Source: Streptomyces sp. F001 (GTDB lineage Bacteria > Actinomycetota > Actinomycetes > Streptomycetales > Streptomycetaceae). Taken from it: 64,000 bases of DNA. This document shows positions 52,543 through 61,610 of the stretch, piece by piece. Within the stretch, counting starts at the first letter, position 1; each line of letters starts with the position of its first letter. Under the pieces are notes generated by a model, which worked only from the letters and a program-made list of their open reading frames with translations, searched no databases and was not told the origin of the DNA. The DNA is taken from positions 558,001-622,000 of the forward strand of contig NZ_QZWF01000003.1 in NCBI RefSeq assembly GCF_004187715.1, given 5' to 3'. The translations under genes were made by a program, and so were the position numbers.

Positions 52543-53502
52543 ATGACGGAGAACACGGAATCCAAGAGCCATTCCCCGCGCCACAAACGGGACTTGACCC
52601 GCCGTAAGGTCATGATCGCGGGGGTCGGAGCGGTCGTGGCGGCGGGTGCCGGCGGCACGCTCGCGGCGGGCGCCTTCGCCGACGAGAAGAAGCAGGACAC
52701 GGCGGCCACCGGCGAGGCCTGCTACCGGCTCACCTCGGAGACCACCGAGGGCCCCTACTACATCGACGCGGACAAGATCCGCCAGGACATCACCGAGGAC
52801 AAGGAGGGCATCCCGCTCACCCTCCGCATCAAGGTGATCGACTCCGAGACCTGCAAGCCGCTGCGGAACGCGGCCGTGGACATCTGGCACTGCGACGCGC
52901 TGGGCATCTACTCGGGCTACGAGAGCCTGTCCACGGGCGGCGGCGGTGGCACGCCCCCGCCGGGCGCCCCGTCCGGCGCCCCCTCCGGCACGCCGACCGG
53001 CGAGCCCCCGTCCGGCGCGCCGAGCGGCGGTACCGGCGGCGGGGTGCACGAGGAGCCCACCGACGACGAGCGCTATCTGCGCGGCACCTGGCGGACGGAC
53101 AAGCAGGGCTGCGTCACCTTCAAGACGATCTTCCCGGGCTGGTACCGGGGCCGTTGCGTGCACATCCACACCAAGGTGCATGTGAGCGGCGAGTGGACCG
53201 ACTCCGGTTACGAGGGCGGCAACACCTGCCACACCGGCCAGTTCTTCTTCGACGAGGAGTCGGTGCTCGCCTCGGCCGAGGTCGAGCCGTACTCGACGTC
53301 GACCACCGAGCGCACGACGCTCACCGAGGACACGATCTACGACCAGTCCGGCACCACCGGCGGTCTCCTGAAGCTGGAGTACAACAAGAAGAACATCGCG
53401 AAGGGCGTCCAGGCCTCGATCACGGTCGGCGTGGACCCCGAGGCGACACACACCGGCACGGAGGACTCCGCCCAGCCGGGCGCGTCGGCGTCGGCGAGCT
53501 GA
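52543..53502 (+). CDS. Tat-exported intradiol dioxygenase-like protein
   Basis: A 319-residue secreted protein with a twin-arginine signal (RDLTRRKVMIAGVGAVVA then Ala-rich, cleavage after AFA) and an intradiol dioxygenase core. Probable Fe ligands are Tyr in DIWHCDALGIYSGY, Tyr in PGWYRGRC and the His pair in VHIHTKVHV. A Pro/Gly/Ser/Ala linker of about 35 residues (140-175) is inserted between the first Tyr region and the rest. It is distinct from the lipoprotein homologue at 43938-44756. The ATG at 52543 is preceded by a weak site; it is monocistronic, between two hairpins. Confidence 0.87.
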   Translation: MTENTESKSHSPRHKRDLTRRKVMIAGVGAVVAAGAGGTLAAGAFADEKKQDTAATGEACYRLTSETTEGPYYIDADKIRQDITEDKEGIPLTLRIKVIDSETCKPLRNAAVDIWHCDALGIYSGYESLSTGGGGGTPPPGAPSGAPSGTPTGEPPSGAPSGGTGGGVHEEPTDDERYLRGTWRTDKQGCVTFKTIFPGWYRGRCVHIHTKVHVSGEWTDSGYEGGNTCHTGQFFFDEESVLASAEVEPYSTSTTERTTLTEDTIYDQSGTTGGLLKLEYNKKNIAKGVQASITVGVDPEATHTGTEDSAQPGASASAS

Positions 53503-53514
53503 CGGACGTACGAG

Positions 53515-53552
53515 GTGCGGGGCGGATGTGTGCGGACACATCCGCCCCGCAC
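53515..53552. terminator. 17-bp hairpin between a dioxygenase gene and the pentapeptide-repeat gene
   Basis: GTGCGGGGCGGATGTGT (53515-53531) and ACACATCCGCCCCGCAC (53536-53552) pair perfectly with a 4-base loop. It is 12 bases past the dioxygenase stop and 50 bases before the end of the convergent gene. Confidence 0.85.
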
Positions 53553-53601
53553 GTGGGCTGGGCCGGAGCGGATCACCCCGTCATGGCAGGCGAGCCCCCT
53601 G

Positions 53602-55617
53602 TCAGCCGGCCCGGGACGACACCGCTTCCGGCAGAACCGCTCCCGTCCAGATGGCCGGCCTCCGGTCGACGCCGTCGAGCCGGGCGCCGGTGAGGTCGGC
53701 GGCGGTGAAGTTGGTGTCGGTGACCGTCGCCGCCGGGAGATCCTTGGCGTCGTCCTGGCCGAGGTCGGCGCCCCCGAGGTAAACCCCCGACATATCAGCA
53801 CCGGCCAGGTTCGCGCCGGTCAAGTCGGCCTCACCGAGCACAGCGACCGCGCCCTCGTACGTGGCGATGGCGTCGGCGAGGGTGGCGCTCGTCAGGTCCG
53901 CGGAGTCGAGATGCGCACCGTCCAGCCAAGCACCGGTGAGATCGGTCTCGATGAATTCGGCATCGTAGAAGTTCCCGTTGCTCAGAAGGGCTCCTTCCAT
54001 GCGTGCGTTGTTGAACCAGACGTAGTCGAACTGGCCCTCCGTCAGATCGGCCTGGCTCAGATCGGCGCCGCGCAGATCGGCGTCGGTGAAGTTCATGTCG
54101 TAAAAATTGGCCCCCACCAAGAAGGTGTCGCGCAGGTCAATGGGCATCTCCCCCTCGACACTCTGCGTCCGTGACCCCAGCACGTCGAGAGCTGCCTGCA
54201 CGTCTTCGGCGGGGCGTGTCTTGGGATCCTTGCGCAGCCGCTCGGCCGTCTCCTTCTTGGGCATCTTCGCGTGTTCCCTGACGTAGGCGGTCAATATCTT
54301 GACGATCGCCGACTGTTCACTCGGTGACTCCCGCATGATGCGCTGCAGCGCGTAGACGCTGCTGAGCCTGACGTTCATGGAGTCGTCCCCCAGACCGTCG
54401 ACAGCCTCGTTGTAGGTGGAGGCCACTTGACTACGCTCGGTGAGGCCGAGGTTCTCGCTGGCCTGGCTGATCGTCACAGCGGTGAAGCCGAGTGCCAGCA
54501 GGGCCGGAATGGCCGGCATCGCGGTGGCGATCCACATGTAGCGCTGCCAACGACCGGCATCGGTGGCGGGTGCGGCCGCAGCCGGCTGCGCGGGGGCGGG
54601 AGCCGGACCGGGGGGCGGGTGAGCGGAGCCGAGTTGGGCGGGGTCGAGCAGGACGAACCACCGCGAGGTGTGCAGCCCGTCCTGGACGGTGGCCAACAGG
54701 GCAATGAGGGCGGGCAGTGCCGTGGTCCCGTCGCGCAGGACCTGCCCCATGGCCTCCCCCAGCTTCTCGGCCACCTGCGCGGTGTGTTCCTCCAGCTCGG
54801 TACGCCGGTCCGCAGCGAGCGGAAGGCCTTCCCGGGCGAAGTCCGTCAACGCGGCGCGCAGTTCGGCCACGCGCAGGTCGAGGACAGTCGCCTCCGGGGG
54901 TGGCAGGCGCAGCGCGTCACGGCAGGCCGTCAGCGCGCCCAGGCAGACGAGCAGGGGAGGCTCCTGGCGTGCCCAGGCGTCGAAACTCCGCAGCGCCGCC
55001 CGCCGTATGCGCCACGCGGCGACGGGTAACGCCAAGGCGATCCCGAAGAGCAACCCGTCCCCGGCACCGCTCCACCATGGCTCGGGATCCGATTCGCAAC
55101 CCACCAGCAGGGACCATGAGGCGCAGCCGTCGTTGCCCTCGATGTACCAGCCGTCCGTGCCGAGGATCAGTTCGAGGTAGACGGAGGGACTGGGAATCGC
55201 CGCCAGCGGACCGTCGTAGACGTAGTCGTGGACGACGAGCCACGTCCCGAGCATGACACCGCTCAACAGCAGCGTGAACGGAACTGCCCGGCACCACACC
55301 TGACGGCCTGCCCACAGGATGCGTTCGGAGCGGTCCGCCTCCACCAGTCGGCGTAGGAGCTGGTCGGCCGGTGTCGCGCCGGCCACCCCCTGATGCCGCC
55401 GCAGGGCCAGCGTGGGGCGCAACCGGCGACGGATCTGCTCCGTTCGCGGCCGGACGGCGCGACGCGGAACGAGGACGATGCGGCGCCCTGTGAGACGGTG
55501 CGGATCGCTGAAGGCGGCAGCCTTCGCGGCCAGGTGCCATGCCAGCATCGACATGGCATAAGCCGACACCGCGCCCAGGAAGGCGCGTACCCAGTCGGCC
55601 CACGACGTGAAATCCAC
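53602..55617 (-). CDS. Large membrane protein with C-terminal pentapeptide repeats
   Basis: A 671-residue protein. Helices appear near the N-terminus (AFLGAVSAYAMSMLAWHLAA; FTLLLSGVMLGTWLVVHDYV; GLLFGIALALPVAAWRI) and in the middle (TAMPAIPALLALGFTAVTI). Residues 425-480 form an ordered helical stretch (VRLSSVYALQRIMRESPSEQ). The last 180 residues carry pentapeptide repeats of A(D/N)LxG type (DADLRGADLSQADL, EADLTGANLAGADM), forming a right-handed quadrilateral helix. Such membrane pentapeptide proteins are frequent and unassigned in Streptomyces. The ATG at 55617 is plausible. Confidence 0.87.
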   Translation of the reverse strand: MDFTSWADWVRAFLGAVSAYAMSMLAWHLAAKAAAFSDPHRLTGRRIVLVPRRAVRPRTEQIRRRLRPTLALRRHQGVAGATPADQLLRRLVEADRSERILWAGRQVWCRAVPFTLLLSGVMLGTWLVVHDYVYDGPLAAIPSPSVYLELILGTDGWYIEGNDGCASWSLLVGCESDPEPWWSGAGDGLLFGIALALPVAAWRIRRAALRSFDAWARQEPPLLVCLGALTACRDALRLPPPEATVLDLRVAELRAALTDFAREGLPLAADRRTELEEHTAQVAEKLGEAMGQVLRDGTTALPALIALLATVQDGLHTSRWFVLLDPAQLGSAHPPPGPAPAPAQPAAAAPATDAGRWQRYMWIATAMPAIPALLALGFTAVTISQASENLGLTERSQVASTYNEAVDGLGDDSMNVRLSSVYALQRIMRESPSEQSAIVKILTAYVREHAKMPKKETAERLRKDPKTRPAEDVQAALDVLGSRTQSVEGEMPIDLRDTFLVGANFYDMNFTDADLRGADLSQADLTEGQFDYVWFNNARMEGALLSNGNFYDAEFIETDLTGAWLDGAHLDSADLTSATLADAIATYEGAVAVLGEADLTGANLAGADMSGVYLGGADLGQDDAKDLPAATVTDTNFTAADLTGARLDGVDRRPAIWTGAVLPEAVSSRAG

Positions 55618-55729
55618 CGTGCTTGCCCGCCCCCCGCGACCACTGCCCTCGAACCGGTGCCACGTGGAGTATGCCTGTGGCCTCCCGCTCGAGGCGTGGC
55701 TTTTCGCGGACGGGCGGGCAGAAGTGGGA

Positions 55730-56095
55730 CTACTTGGCCACGAACTGCGTGAGTATCGCCTGGACCTCGTAGATGTCGACGCCCTTGGTGAAGGTCTTCT
55801 GGATCGGCGTGGCCGAGCCGGAGAGCCAGATCTTCAGTTCGGCGTCGAGGTCGAAGGTGCCGGCGGTCTCGACCGCGAAGTGGGTGATGCTGCGGTACGG
55901 GACGGAGTGGTACTCCACCTTCTTGCCGGTGATGCCCTGCTTGTCGACCAGGATGAGACGGCGGTCGGTGAACAGGATGGTGTCACGGATCAGCAGGTAC
56001 GCGGCGTGCACCTGCTCCCCCTGGCCCAGCAGACGCGCGTAGTCCTGCTGCGCCGTCCCCGGGTCGATGCTGTGTGCGTTTCCGAACAGTGCCAT
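55730..56095 (-). CDS. Bacterial PH-domain protein
   Basis: A 121-residue single-domain protein with a bacterial pleckstrin-homology fold (ILFTDRRLILVDKQGITGKKV, YHSVPYRSITHFAVETAGTFDLDAELKIWL, TKGVDIYEVQAIL). It is probably cytosolic and oligomeric; bacterial PH proteins are linked to stress or envelope functions, but this one is unassigned. The ATG at 56095 has GGGGGG seven bases upstream; the in-frame GTG at 56110 is less likely. It sits between the pentapeptide gene and an Rpn-like gene. Confidence 0.82.
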   Translation of the reverse strand: MALFGNAHSIDPGTAQQDYARLLGQGEQVHAAYLLIRDTILFTDRRLILVDKQGITGKKVEYHSVPYRSITHFAVETAGTFDLDAELKIWLSGSATPIQKTFTKGVDIYEVQAILTQFVAK

Positions 56096-56311
56096 TGGTG
56101 GACCCCCCACATGGTGTGCCTTGTTGGCAGTGGCTCATGATCTTCACCTTCGGCGCGGCTTGTCCAGATGTCGCCCGTAACAGGCCGGGAACAGGTCATT
56201 CGGACGTGGTGGGGCGGGCGTCAGGTGTCGTGCATGTCGTGGTCAGGCCGGAGTGGGAGCGAGTCAGAGCTGACCGTGTCTTCTCCGGAACTGTGACTTG
56301 GCGTGCTGGGA

Positions 56312-57268
56312 CTACTCACCCGCGAAGATTTCGTCGGCGGAGGAGGCGATGAGGGCTCGCTCGAGCCAGCGGCGCAGGATGTCGAGGTCGTCGCAGGCGG
56401 TGATGCGTTCACGTGCCTCGTCGGGGACGTCGAGGCCGCGCCGCTCCAAGATGAACAGGATGTCCTCGGTCCGGGCCTCGGCCCGACCCTTGGCCTGGAC
56501 TTCGGCCTGGACTTCGGCCCGGACTTCGTCGCGGACTTCGGCCTGGACTTCGTCGCGGACTTCGGCCCGGACTTCGTCGCGGACTTCTTCGGCGAGGTAC
56601 GACTTGTAGAAAGAGAGGTCCACGGCCACCAGTTTCCTCCAGAGAGCAGCGGCTGGGTACTTGCCCATGCCTTGGGCGATGAGTTCGATGATTGGGTTGG
56701 CGAGGTCTGCGGGTGTGTCCCGCAGCGCGTTGGTCATTGCTTTGAGTATGGCCCCGATGTCCGGATCCGTGGCGTGGGTGATCGCGGACAGTGTGGCGAG
56801 CGCGAAGTCCTTGCGGACCTCGGCCGGGTCGGTGATCACTGGCATGTTGTGCGGTCCCGCGACCAGCGGGCGCAGGGTGAGCAGGGGCCACTGGCGAGGG
56901 CCGAAGGAGACCGGTCGCGCTGCCCATTCGGCGGTCGCGCGGTCCTGGCAGACGACCAGCAGCATCGGCTGCAGCCGGTACTTGGTGAGCAGGTATGAGG
57001 CGTCGTACGCCCAGCTGGCGGGCTTGTCCGGGTCCTTCTTGCCCTGGGACTCGACGGCGAGGAGGAAGGACCCGTCGTCCTCCGTGTCGAACCGCAGCAG
57101 GGTGTCGACACGGCGTTCGAGCGGCCGGGTCTCGGTGAGGTCGTTGGGCAGGACGGTGAACGAGGTGGGCGGAGCGAAGTCGACGCCGAGCACCTCGGAG
57201 ACCCGGGAGAAGAGCTCCGGGTGTTCCTGGAAGATGCGGTGCATCGCCTCGTGGGGCGAGCTGACCAT
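56312..57268 (-). CDS. Rpn/YhgA-like PD-(D/E)XK family protein with coiled-coil tail
   Basis: A 318-residue protein of a lineage often repeated in Streptomyces genomes, resembling Rpn-type nucleases. The likely PD-(D/E)XK core is LLRFDTEDDGSFLLAVESQGKKD (Asp, Glu, Lys/Gln) at about 70-95. Residues 225-265 are a run of EVRDEVRAEVQ-type four-residue repeats predicted to form a charged helix, encoded by a 12-bp DNA repeat. The ATG at 57268 follows AGGA; a longer open frame to 57391 lacks support. Nuclease activity is inferred from fold resemblance only. Confidence 0.7.
   Translation of the reverse strand: MVSSPHEAMHRIFQEHPELFSRVSEVLGVDFAPPTSFTVLPNDLTETRPLERRVDTLLRFDTEDDGSFLLAVESQGKKDPDKPASWAYDASYLLTKYRLQPMLLVVCQDRATAEWAARPVSFGPRQWPLLTLRPLVAGPHNMPVITDPAEVRKDFALATLSAITHATDPDIGAILKAMTNALRDTPADLANPIIELIAQGMGKYPAAALWRKLVAVDLSFYKSYLAEEVRDEVRAEVRDEVQAEVRDEVRAEVQAEVQAKGRAEARTEDILFILERRGLDVPDEARERITACDDLDILRRWLERALIASSADEIFAGE
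56497..56592. repeat. 12-bp tandem repeat encoding EV-R/Q-D/A units
   Basis: About eight 12-bp units of GGACTTCGGCCT type (alternating with GGACTTCGTCGC) lie in frame in the Rpn-like gene and encode its EVRDEVRAEV helix. Such arrays expand and contract readily. Confidence 0.8.
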
Positions 57269-57674
57269 ACGGGTTCCTGTGAGGGTGAGGTGGCGCGGGA
57301 AGGCATTGCCTCTGGCACATGCACATGTGTGTTCTCCGTCGAGCGTAGGAGTGCAACGCGGCTTGGGAGGAGCCCAGTTGGCGATGTTCACCCGGAGGGG
57401 TGAGCGCGGCCGTTCGTCGATCTCCAGTGGACGCCGAGGCCTGGCCGGTTCTCAGGCAGCCGTGGGTGCGGAGAGCCGGGGCTGGGCGGTGAGGCGGTGG
57501 GCTGGGAAGGAGGCCGGGCGGCGTAGCGCCTCGGTGGCAGGTCGCTGAGACGCCAATCCTGGCCCGGATGACTCTCCGGACGCCGGGTGGAAAACAGAAA
57601 CTGGTGGCCTTGGCCGCGGTGTGTGAGCACCGCGGTCAAGGCCACCCGGGAGGTCGTTTACGGCTCGGTCGGTC
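57269..57674. other. 406-bp intergenic region between the Rpn-like gene and metG
   Basis: No convincing gene is present; a minus-strand frame at 57388-57645 (85 codons) has no start signal or recognisable sequence. The region near 57310-57330 has the palindromic patch GCACATGCACATGTGTG, possibly the promoter of the Rpn-like gene. A long hairpin at 57603-57646 ends metG transcription. Confidence 0.4.
57603..57646 (-). terminator. Terminator after metG
   Basis: GGTGGCCTTGGCCGCGGTG (57603-57621) pairs with CACCGCGGTCAAGGCCACC (57628-57646), a 19-bp stem with one mismatched position and a 6-base loop. It lies 29 bases past the metG stop. Confidence 0.82.
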
Positions 57675-59390
57675 TTACTCGGCTTCGCCGCCGAAGCGCT
57701 CCTTGTACGCCGCCAGGTCGTCGTCCGTGAGCTTGGCGAAGAGGACCGGCGGGACGGTGAAGGGGGTGCCGGCGGGGACGGAGGTCAGGGACTTCGCCTC
57801 CTCCTTGGTGACCCAGGCCGCTGTGTCGTCCTTGAGGTCGAACGCCGAGCGCATGGCCGCCGAGGAGGTCGGGATGAAGGGCTCCGAGACCACCGCGTAG
57901 AGGTGGATGAGGTTCATCGCCGTACGGAGGGTCAGGGCGGCGCCCTCCGGGTTGGTCTTGATCTCCAGCCAGGGGGCCTTCTCCTCCAGGTAGGAGTTGC
58001 CGGCCGACCACAGGGCGCGCAGCGCAGCCGCGGCCTTGCGGAACTGGATGGCCTCCATCTGCTCCTCGTACTCGGTGAGCAGGCGTGCGATCTCCTCGCC
58101 GAGCTTCGTCTCCGCCTCGCCGGGCTCCGCGCCCGCCGGGACTTCTTCGCCGAAGCGCTTCTTCGAGAAGGACAGGACGCGGTTGACGAAGTTGCCGAGG
58201 GTGTCCGCCAGGTCCTTGTTCACCGTGGCCGTGAAGTGCTCCCAGGTGAAGGACGCGTCGTCCGACTCGGGGGCGTTGGCCATCATGAAGTAGCGCCAGT
58301 AGTCGGCGGGGAGGATTTCGAGGGCGTCGTGGGTGAAGACGCCTCGCTGCTGCGAGGTGGAGAACTTGCCGCCGTAGTAGTTCAGCCAGTTGAAGGCCTT
58401 GATGACGTCGACCTTCTTCCACGGGGCGCGGGTGCCCAGCAGGGTCGCCGGGAACATCACGCTGTGGAAGGGGACGTTGTCCTTGCCCATGAACTGCGTG
58501 TAGCGGACGTCGGCGTCCGACTTCCACCACCAGGAGCGCCAGTCGCGGTTCTCCGGGTCCTGGTCCGCCCACTCCTTCGTCGCGCCGATGTACTCGATCG
58601 GGGCGTCGAACCAGACGTAGAAGACCTTGCCCTCGGCCGCGAGGTCCGGCCAGGTGTCCGCGGGGACCGGGACGCCCCAGTCGAGGTCGCGGGTGATGGC
58701 GCGGTCGTGCAGGCCCTCGGTGAGCCACTTGCGGGCGATGGAGGAGGCGAGGACGGGCCAGTTGTCGGCTCGCTCGTCGACCCAGGCCTCGACCTCGCCG
58801 GCGAGTGCCGACTGCAGGAGGAAGAGGTGCTTGGTCTCGCGGACCTCCAGGTCGCTGCTGCCGCTGATCGCGGAGCGCGGGTCGATGAGGTCGGTGGGGT
58901 CCAGGACGCGGGTGCAGTTCTCGCACTGGTCACCGCGGGCCTTGTCGTAGCCGCAGTGGGGGCAGGTGCCGATGATGTAGCGGTCCGGGAGGAAACGGCC
59001 GTCGGCGTTGGAGTACACCTGGCGGATGGCCCGCTCCTCGATGAAGCCGTTCGCCTTCAGCTCGCGGGCGATCTCCTGGGTGATCTCACGGTTCTGGAGG
59101 GAGGAGCTGCGGCCGAAGTAGTCGAAGGCCAGGTTGAAGCCGTCGTAGACCGCCTTCTGGGCGTCGTGCGCCTGGGCGCAGAACTCGTCGACCGGCAGGC
59201 CCTGCTCCTTGGCCGCCAGTTCCGCGGGGGTGCCGTGCTCGTCGGTGGCGCAGATGTAGAGGACGTCGTGGCCGCGCTGGCGGAGGTAGCGGGAGTACAC
59301 GTCCGCCGGGAGCATGGACCCCACCATGTTGCCCAGGTGCTTGATCCCGTTGATGTACGGAAGGGCGCTGGTGATGAGGTGTCGAGCCAT
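57675..59390 (-). CDS. metG: Methionine--tRNA ligase MetG
   Basis: A 571-residue class I synthetase that charges tRNA-Met for initiation and elongation. It has the HIGH-like motif KHLGN ([18 protein letters not shown]), a zinc-binding knuckle ([20 protein letters not shown]) and a KMSKS-like KFSTSQQRG. It lacks the C-terminal tRNA-binding EMAP domain found in longer forms. The ATG at 59390 starts [15 protein letters not shown], a typical N-terminus. In Streptomyces it lies near aspS, as here. Monocistronic, with a 19-bp terminator. Confidence 0.95.
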   Translation of the reverse strand: MARHLITSALPYINGIKHLGNMVGSMLPADVYSRYLRQRGHDVLYICATDEHGTPAELAAKEQGLPVDEFCAQAHDAQKAVYDGFNLAFDYFGRSSSLQNREITQEIARELKANGFIEERAIRQVYSNADGRFLPDRYIIGTCPHCGYDKARGDQCENCTRVLDPTDLIDPRSAISGSSDLEVRETKHLFLLQSALAGEVEAWVDERADNWPVLASSIARKWLTEGLHDRAITRDLDWGVPVPADTWPDLAAEGKVFYVWFDAPIEYIGATKEWADQDPENRDWRSWWWKSDADVRYTQFMGKDNVPFHSVMFPATLLGTRAPWKKVDVIKAFNWLNYYGGKFSTSQQRGVFTHDALEILPADYWRYFMMANAPESDDASFTWEHFTATVNKDLADTLGNFVNRVLSFSKKRFGEEVPAGAEPGEAETKLGEEIARLLTEYEEQMEAIQFRKAAAALRALWSAGNSYLEEKAPWLEIKTNPEGAALTLRTAMNLIHLYAVVSEPFIPTSSAAMRSAFDLKDDTAAWVTKEEAKSLTSVPAGTPFTVPPVLFAKLTDDDLAAYKERFGGEAE

Positions 59391-59478
59391 CGCGGGCTGC
59401 TCCCAGGTTTTTACAGGGGGTGACGATCGTCGTTTCTCTGGTCGTCTCGGAACCTTGAAATCGTAGCCGACATGGGCG

Positions 59479-59519
59479 GGCCGCCCGCTTCCTGTTTTAC
59501 GGGGTGGAAGCGGGCGGCC
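59479..59519 (-). terminator. Terminator after the VWA gene
   Basis: GGCCGCCCGCTTCC (59479-59492) and GGAAGCGGGCGGCC (59506-59519) form a 14-bp stem with a 13-base loop, 27 bases past the VWA stop at 59546, between that gene and the metG start. Confidence 0.75.
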
Positions 59520-60188
59520 GGTTCGCTGCGCGGTTACGGGGGGCTTTACGGGCGCCAGTTTGCGAGGACGCCCTCGTAGAGCTCCGTATCGGTGAGTTCC
59601 TTCGGGGTGGGGCCCGCGTGGAAGAACGACGTGTTGTCGGTCTTCAGCTTGCGGAGGTAGTCGAAGGCCTTGTTGTCGTGCTCACCGAAGGCGACGAAGG
59701 AGAAGAAGACGGTCGGGTGGCTCTTCGCGGCGGCCGTGAGGGACTGGGTCGCGGGGGTCTTGGCGTCGGGGGCGCCGTCCGTCTGGAAGATCACCAGGGC
59801 CGGGTCGCCGGTGCCGGACTTTTCGTAGTGGGTGAGGACTTCTTCCACGGCGGCGTGGTAGCTGGTACGGCCCATGCGGCCGAGGCCGGCGTGGAGGGTG
59901 TCGATCTTGTTCTCGTGGTCGGTGAGGGTGAGCTCGCCGGTGCCGTCCACTTCCGTGGAGAAGAAGACGACGTGGACCTTGGCCTCGGGGGCTTCCGGGT
60001 CGAGGTGGGCGGCGAGGGCGAGGGTCTGTTCGCCGAGGGCCTGGGCGGAGCCGTCCTTGTAGTACGGGCGCATGGAGGCGGAGCGGTCGAGGACGAGGTA
60101 GATCCTGGCGGTGGTGTGGGTGAGGTTGTGGGCCTTGAGGGTGGTTGCGGCTGCGGTGTGGGCGATGCGGAGGGTTGCGGGACGGGCG

Positions 60189-60235
60189 CCCGGCCTTCGG
60201 CCGGGTCTTCGTTCCCACCCGCACCACCCGTGCGG
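60189..60235. repeat. Two adjacent hairpins inside the VWA gene, repeat-element-like
   Basis: CCCGGCC-TTC-GGCCGGG (60189-60205) and CCGCAC-CACCC-GTGCGG (60219-60235) lie next to each other before the VWA domain. The encoded stretch (PTRQRKPHGWCGWERRPG) is unlike VWA sequence and may be an inserted palindromic element. This is inference from form only. Confidence 0.4.
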
Positions 60236-60394
60236 CTTTCGTTGTCGGGTGGGTGGCCCCAGCGGGGCGTCCTCGCCGTCGGCGGCCGCGGGTTCGGGGG
60301 TGGAGGCGGGCTGCTCGGCCTGGGGGCTCGATTCCGGGGTCGGGTCCGGTTCCGGCTGCGGTTCCGGCTCCTGGGCCGGCTCGGGCTGCTGGTT

Positions 60395-60590
60395 GCTTCC
60401 GGGGCCTGGGTGGGTTCCGGTTCCTGGGTTGCTTCCGGGGCCTGGGTGGGTTCCGGGGCCTGGGTGGGTTCCGGTTCCTGGGTTGCTTCCGGGGCCTGGG
60501 TGGGTTCCGGGGCCTGGGTGGGTTCCGGTTCCTGGGTTGCTTCCGGGGCCTGGGTGGGCTCCGGTTCCTGGGTCGCTTCCGGCTTCGGCT
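60395..60590. repeat. Tandem repeats encoding TQEPEPTQAPEAT
   Basis: GGGTTGCTTCCGGGGCCTGG and variants recur at 18-bp-multiple spacing across this stretch, encoding alternating TQAPEP, TQEPEP and TQAPEA units of the VWA protein. The unit next to 60391 lacks one G compared with its neighbours, which creates the frameshift. Confidence 0.75.
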
Positions 60591-61516
60591 CCGAGGCCTG
60601 GGTTGCTGCCTCCGGCTCCGGGTTCGGGGTGGGGTCCGGCTCGGGCACGATGGCCTCGGGCTCGGTTTCCGGGGTCGGCGTCGCTTCGGTGTCGAGGACC
60701 GCCTCGGGCTCCGGGGCCGACTCCGCCACGGGCTCGGGCTCGGTCGCCGGTGCTTCCTCTGCCGTCGGCTCTGTCTCGGGCTGCGGTTCGGTCGCGGGTG
60801 CTTCCTCTGCCGGCGGCTCTTCCTTTGCCGTCGGCTGCTCGGCGACCGGGGGCTCCGCCGGGTCCGGAACGTCTGAAACCGGCGGCTCCTCGAGCCCCGG
60901 AGTCACCTCGGCGGCGTCCGCCGTCGCCTCCTGCTCGGCCGCCGGGGTCTCCGCAGCGGTCACGGGTTCGTTCTCAGCCACCGCCGGGGTCTCGGCAGCG
61001 GCCGCCGGCGCGTCTTCAGTCACTGCCGGTGCTTCCGCAGCGGTAACCGGCGCGGCCTCCTCCGCCGCCTCGACCGGCTTGGTCGGCTCGACCGCCACCG
61101 ACGGCTCGTCGGCCGCCGCCGCATCCCCCGGCTTCGCCGGGCGCGCGGGACCCGGGACCGTTACCTTGTCGAAGGCGGCCGAGACCAGGTCGTGTTCGTG
61201 GCGGGGTTCGGGGAGCTGTGGGGTGGCGGTCCGGGGCTGCGTGGGTACCTGTTCCGCACCCTCTGCCTCGGCGGGACGCCCCTTGCGTGACCGGCCGAAT
61301 GCGTTCCGCAGGAGAGTGAGAATGCCCATATTCGCAACCCTTCGCGTGAGTTGATGCCCGTTAATTCCTGGCCAGGACGGACACGTAAGGTTAGCGGCCC
61401 CGGATGGGGATCTTGAGGAGGGGCGACGGACGGTGCCCTCCCTGGTCAAGGTCTTCATCCAGACTTTCGCGGGTTACGTCCACCCGAGCACGGCAACTTC
61501 CTTACAGATACCTCCA

Positions 61517-61538
61517 GTTCACGCTCCGTTCATTCGGT
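61517..61538 (+). promoter_or_regulatory. PHO-box-like 11-bp direct repeat upstream of phoX
   Basis: GTTCACGCTCC followed directly by GTTCATTCGGT fits the Streptomyces PhoP direct-repeat unit (G[T/G]TCAYYYR[G/C]G-like, 11-bp period). It lies 73 bases before the phosphatase start. Weaker matches in the same 11-bp phase occur at 61473 and 61451. PhoP induction under phosphate limitation is inferred. Confidence 0.6.
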
Positions 61539-61610
61539 CGCCCCGCTCCCGCACAAACGTGCTCCTACCGTCCGTCACGCTGGATTCAAGGGGAAGCAAG
61601 GGGAGTAAAA

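Larger units (their letters stand above)
59546..61329 (-). pseudogene. VWA domain (TerF-like) protein with long Pro/Glu/Thr-rich region; frameshifted
   Basis: The ATG at 61329 (AAGGG upstream) starts MGILTLLRNAFGRSRKGRP, then about 310 residues of Ala/Glu/Pro/Thr-rich repeats (TQEPEPTQAPEAT). The frame then turns to Arg/Ser nonsense near 60391. In the next frame the same DNA reads QQPEPAQEPEPQPEPDPTPE and continues to a TerF-like VWA domain with MIDAS LDRSASM, ending at 59546. Restoring one base (ACCAG to ACCCAG, as in the neighbouring repeats) joins both halves. TerF-like VWA proteins are linked to tellurite or stress responses. A real lesion or a sequencing error cannot be told apart. Confidence 0.75.

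Noticed and set aside
57388..57645. 85-codon minus-strand frame after metG
   Set aside because: It overlaps the metG terminator, lacks a ribosome site and has no recognisable sequence.
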